From the NCBI GenBank assembly GCA_964537505.1, contig CAZICK010000089.1, forward strand, positions 1 through 15,748: a stretch of 15,748 nt of DNA, given 5' to 3'. Origin of the DNA: DAINBT01 sp036732785 (GTDB lineage Bacteria > Planctomycetota > Phycisphaerae > Sedimentisphaerales > SM23-30). This document shows, piece by piece, positions 13,408 through 15,748 of this stretch. A model generated the notes under the pieces. That model made no database searches and was not told where the DNA came from. It worked only from the letters and a program-made list of their open reading frames with translations. The position numbers and the translations under genes were made by a program. The stretch's first letter is position 1. Every line of letters begins with the position of its first letter.

Positions 13408-15748
13408 TTACTCCTTCATGATCGCCTGCACCTCGACGTCCGCTCGTCGGTGCAGGGGGGTAACGGACAAACTCGTCAGTTTGCCGCCGCGCACTTTGCC
13501 TTCCACGGTGGTTTGCTCGGGCGCGTGCAGTTTGAAATCCACGTCCCAATCCGGCGGCCAGGCCGGCAGGAGCAGGATCCGCTTGCCGTCAATTTGCAGC
13601 AGCATGTCCTGCAGGCCGGTCATGGCGCTGCCGCCGTGGTCCATGTCGGGTATTTCACACGGACCCGATCCGCCGCCGCCGCCTCCGTCATAAAACGTGG
13701 GGAAGCGCGTGCGCGCCGGTTTGTCGCCCCTGTACCACCCGCCCTTGGGGCAGGCGTAGTCGAGCGGGAAACGCAACTTGGTGAGCGCATAGCGCCGGGC
13801 CTCCTCGGTCAGTCCGAGTCTGGCAACCCAGATGTTGCCCTGCCACCAGCAGAAGGCATTCCCTCCGCTGCCGGTCCGCTCCGCGGCCCACGTGTTCCGC
13901 GCTATTTCGAGATCAGGCTTGCCCACGCCGTAGAGCCCGAACGGAAACACCGGGTAGAGTTGCGGCATCTCGCCATTCCCAATCAGGCCGCCGCTTGGAG
14001 TCTGCTGCTGGGAAATGAGGGTACGATTGTTTGCTTTGTAAGTGGCGATCGGCGGTAAAATCTTGCGGAAGTCCTCAAAATAGGCGCGCGTTTTCGGCGG
14101 AATCGTCCCCTCCGGCAGCGCGAGGACCGCCTTGCTGATGGCGATGAGCCCCGACAACGAATCGGTGCCGTTGACTCTGTCCGCCGCGCTTTCGCAGGTG
14201 TTGACAGGCGTGATGACCAGTTGCCCATTCTCATTCAACTCGCTTCCAGTCCGCTTCTTGTTCTCCTGCCGGTAAAAGTTGTCGTAAAATCGCGCGGCTC
14301 CCTCGATGGCGGGCAGGCAGGGCTTCAGGTCGGCGCCAAAGTAGCGGTGGGCTTCGATCATCATCAGGACAAACTCGAGGCCGGCAGTATGGTAGAACGG
14401 GTACCAACCCATCATGCGATCGCCGGGCACGGGTGCGAGTCCCATGGTGTTGAGACCCTCGGTGTAGACAATCCCGTCCACGCCCAGGAAGAGCTTGATG
14501 CGGGCCTTCTGGAGTTCGGCGCTGCGGACAAAGAAGTCCGTGCCCACCTTCAGCACGTCGGCATCGCCCGACTTGAGCAACGGCCAGTAGAGATGGCGCT
14601 GGTTCTGGCCCATGAAACGGCATTCGGCCCAGCCCCGTGCGTCAGGGTTCGCGTGACATAGAAAGAACCCGCCGTTGAAGAAGGTCGGGTATTTTCCGCG
14701 GGAGTTCGCCCCCAGCATGGCGCGAAAGAGCTGGTAGTTGCGGCCGGCTTCCCACGCGGGGTCGTTCGTCTTTGTGGAGCCCGGATTGATCACGATGCGA
14801 CTGCGGTCCCAGAACCCGCGCCACCAGGTGGCGGACGTCTCCCGGTCGGCGGCCCGCGATGCCGCCGTCTTCTGCGCAAGCTTGCGCACTTCGTTCGTCC
14901 AGGTGTCAGGCGTCGCGTCCTGCGCGACACGAAGCGCGACGCGCACCGCGAATGCCGCGACGGGCGCCACGGCCTTGAGCGACGCGGTGGCGCACCGCCG
15001 CCCTTCGTTGGTGCCCGTTCCGATCTCGCCGGGCGCGAACCCCGCGCCGAGCAGCAACCCGCCGCAGGTCAGATTGCCCAGCGTATCGGGAATCTTGTCG
15101 GCGATCGTTTGCAGTTTCTGGCCCGCGATGATTTGGTTGCGGTAAGCCGACGGCGCGGGCACGCGGCGGCACCAGAGGACGCCGTTGTCGGAAGCGCAGG
15201 CGGTCATCTTCCAGTTGTCGTCCAGTTCGAGGATGGCGTTCACATGAACCGGCTTCGTCGCGGTTCCCTCGACGTGCACAACCGGCTGATGGGCATCGGC
15301 CCGGATACTCAGGCTGACCGCCGTGCCATCCGCGGTGCGCCCGCTCACAAGCACCGTGTTCGATTCCAAATCCAGTTCTTGCCGGAGCGACGCGGCAAAC
15401 GGATTGGGCGCCACGGTCACTCGGATACGGGCCAGTTTGGTCAGTACCTCGTTGTCGTCAAAACTGTCCGGCGAGCCGATGTAGAAGACGACCGCGTCCT
15501 TCTGCGCCCAGACATTGAGCCCGATATTGCCGCCGCCGGCCGGCATGGAAGAGAGCCCGTTGGTGCCGGGCTCGGTCCAGACGATGTTGTAGGGCTTGGT
15601 CCAGTGGGACGCCACGGGTTCAGCGCTTCTGGCACCCAGATTGTAGGTAAGCTTGCGGTCCACCGACCGCGTGTCTTTGGTGAGATCGGGGATTTGTGAG
15701 AAAAGCGGGCTGGTGAGGCCCACCGCGAGTGCGGCCAGCAGGCCGATG
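13408..15748 (-). CDS. DUF5703 / six-hairpin glycosidase-like secreted enzyme (5' end beyond window)
   Basis: The frame is open through the right edge. The last bases encode IGLLAALAVGLTSPLFSQ, the hydrophobic core and cleavage region of a signal peptide, so the true start lies outside and the GTG at 15723 is internal. An N-terminal DUF5703-like domain shows YNIVWTEPGTNGLSSMPAGG and GNIGLNVWAQKDAVVFYIG. A long alpha-rich region with WWRGFWDRS and QLFRAMLGANSRGKYPTFFNGG follows and fits an (alpha/alpha)6 toroid. The end, ILLLPAWPPDWDVDFKLHAPEQ, resembles the closing beta-domain of GH95-type enzymes. It probably attacks a plant or algal polysaccharide outside the cytoplasm. The exact sugar cannot be read. 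A six-glycine run occurs in FYDGGGGGGSGPCEIPDMDHG. GC content is clearly higher than in the + strand block, a sign of possible transfer. Confidence 0.85.
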   Translation of the reverse strand, partial: IGLLAALAVGLTSPLFSQIPDLTKDTRSVDRKLTYNLGARSAEPVASHWTKPYNIVWTEPGTNGLSSMPAGGGNIGLNVWAQKDAVVFYIGSPDSFDDNEVLTKLARIRVTVAPNPFAASLRQELDLESNTVLVSGRTADGTAVSLSIRADAHQPVVHVEGTATKPVHVNAILELDDNWKMTACASDNGVLWCRRVPAPSAYRNQIIAGQKLQTIADKIPDTLGNLTCGGLLLGAGFAPGEIGTGTNEGRRCATASLKAVAPVAAFAVRVALRVAQDATPDTWTNEVRKLAQKTAASRAADRETSATWWRGFWDRSRIVINPGSTKTNDPAWEAGRNYQLFRAMLGANSRGKYPTFFNGGFFLCHANPDARGWAECRFMGQNQRHLYWPLLKSGDADVLKVGTDFFVRSAELQKARIKLFLGVDGIVYTEGLNTMGLAPVPGDRMMGWYPFYHTAGLEFVLMMIEAHRYFGADLKPCLPAIEGAARFYDNFYRQENKKRTGSELNENGQLVITPVNTCESAADRVNGTDSLSGLIAISKAVLALPEGTIPPKTRAYFEDFRKILPPIATYKANNRTLISQQQTPSGGLIGNGEMPQLYPVFPFGLYGVGKPDLEIARNTWAAERTGSGGNAFCWWQGNIWVARLGLTEEARRYALTKLRFPLDYACPKGGWYRGDKPARTRFPTFYDGGGGGGSGPCEIPDMDHGGSAMTGLQDMLLQIDGKRILLLPAWPPDWDVDFKLHAPEQTTVEGKVRGGKLTSLSVTPLHRRADVEVQAIMKE

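Noticed and set aside
13216..14058. 280-residue + frame over the glycosidase end
   Set aside because: It is antisense to a well-supported gene and is explained by high GC, which lowers stop-codon frequency.

Overview
The window looks like chromosomal DNA of a mesophilic, heterotrophic Gram-negative-type bacterium, most likely Planctomycetota of the Phycisphaerae/Sedimentisphaerales kind. This placement is an inference from three things: housekeeping gene order and moderate GC, a separate CoaC and CoaB, and a secreted carbohydrate-active/transglutaminase-like pair. No rRNA or other decisive marker is present.

Layout. Bases 1-411 hold no gene. They contain a degenerate ~33-bp tandem array (68-265) interrupted by a REP-like palindrome (182-218), then a plausible promoter (313-341). 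From 430 to 9219, nine housekeeping genes all run on the + strand: tpiA, secG, yicC-like, gmk, rpoZ, coaC, coaB, ftsK and rimO. The yicC-gmk-rpoZ-coaBC core is a widely conserved cluster that joins nucleotide metabolism, RNA polymerase assembly and coenzyme A synthesis. A terminator-like hairpin sits between coaC and coaB, and a second promoter candidate precedes ftsK.

From 9249 to 10720 lie two small, independently transcribed genes. The first encodes an unrecognised protein with an internal duplication. Its C-terminus is set by a 20-bp tandem repeat whose copy number changes the reading frame, so it is a candidate contingency (phase-variable) gene. Its promoter carries a perfect palindrome across the -10 box. 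The second encodes a glycine-rich RRM RNA-binding protein with a strong promoter, a long leader that could mask the ribosome binding site, and a clear intrinsic terminator.

From 10822 to the right edge everything is on the - strand, convergent to the block above. In transcription order there is a secreted DUF5703/six-hairpin-glycosidase-like enzyme cut by the window edge, then a decayed junction of two secreted-protein gene fragments, then a secreted coiled-coil plus transglutaminase-like protein with a C-terminal beta-sandwich. The glycosidase region is visibly richer in GC than the housekeeping block, which suggests an accessory, possibly transferred, polysaccharide-use locus. No tRNA, rRNA, CRISPR array, transposase or phage gene was found.
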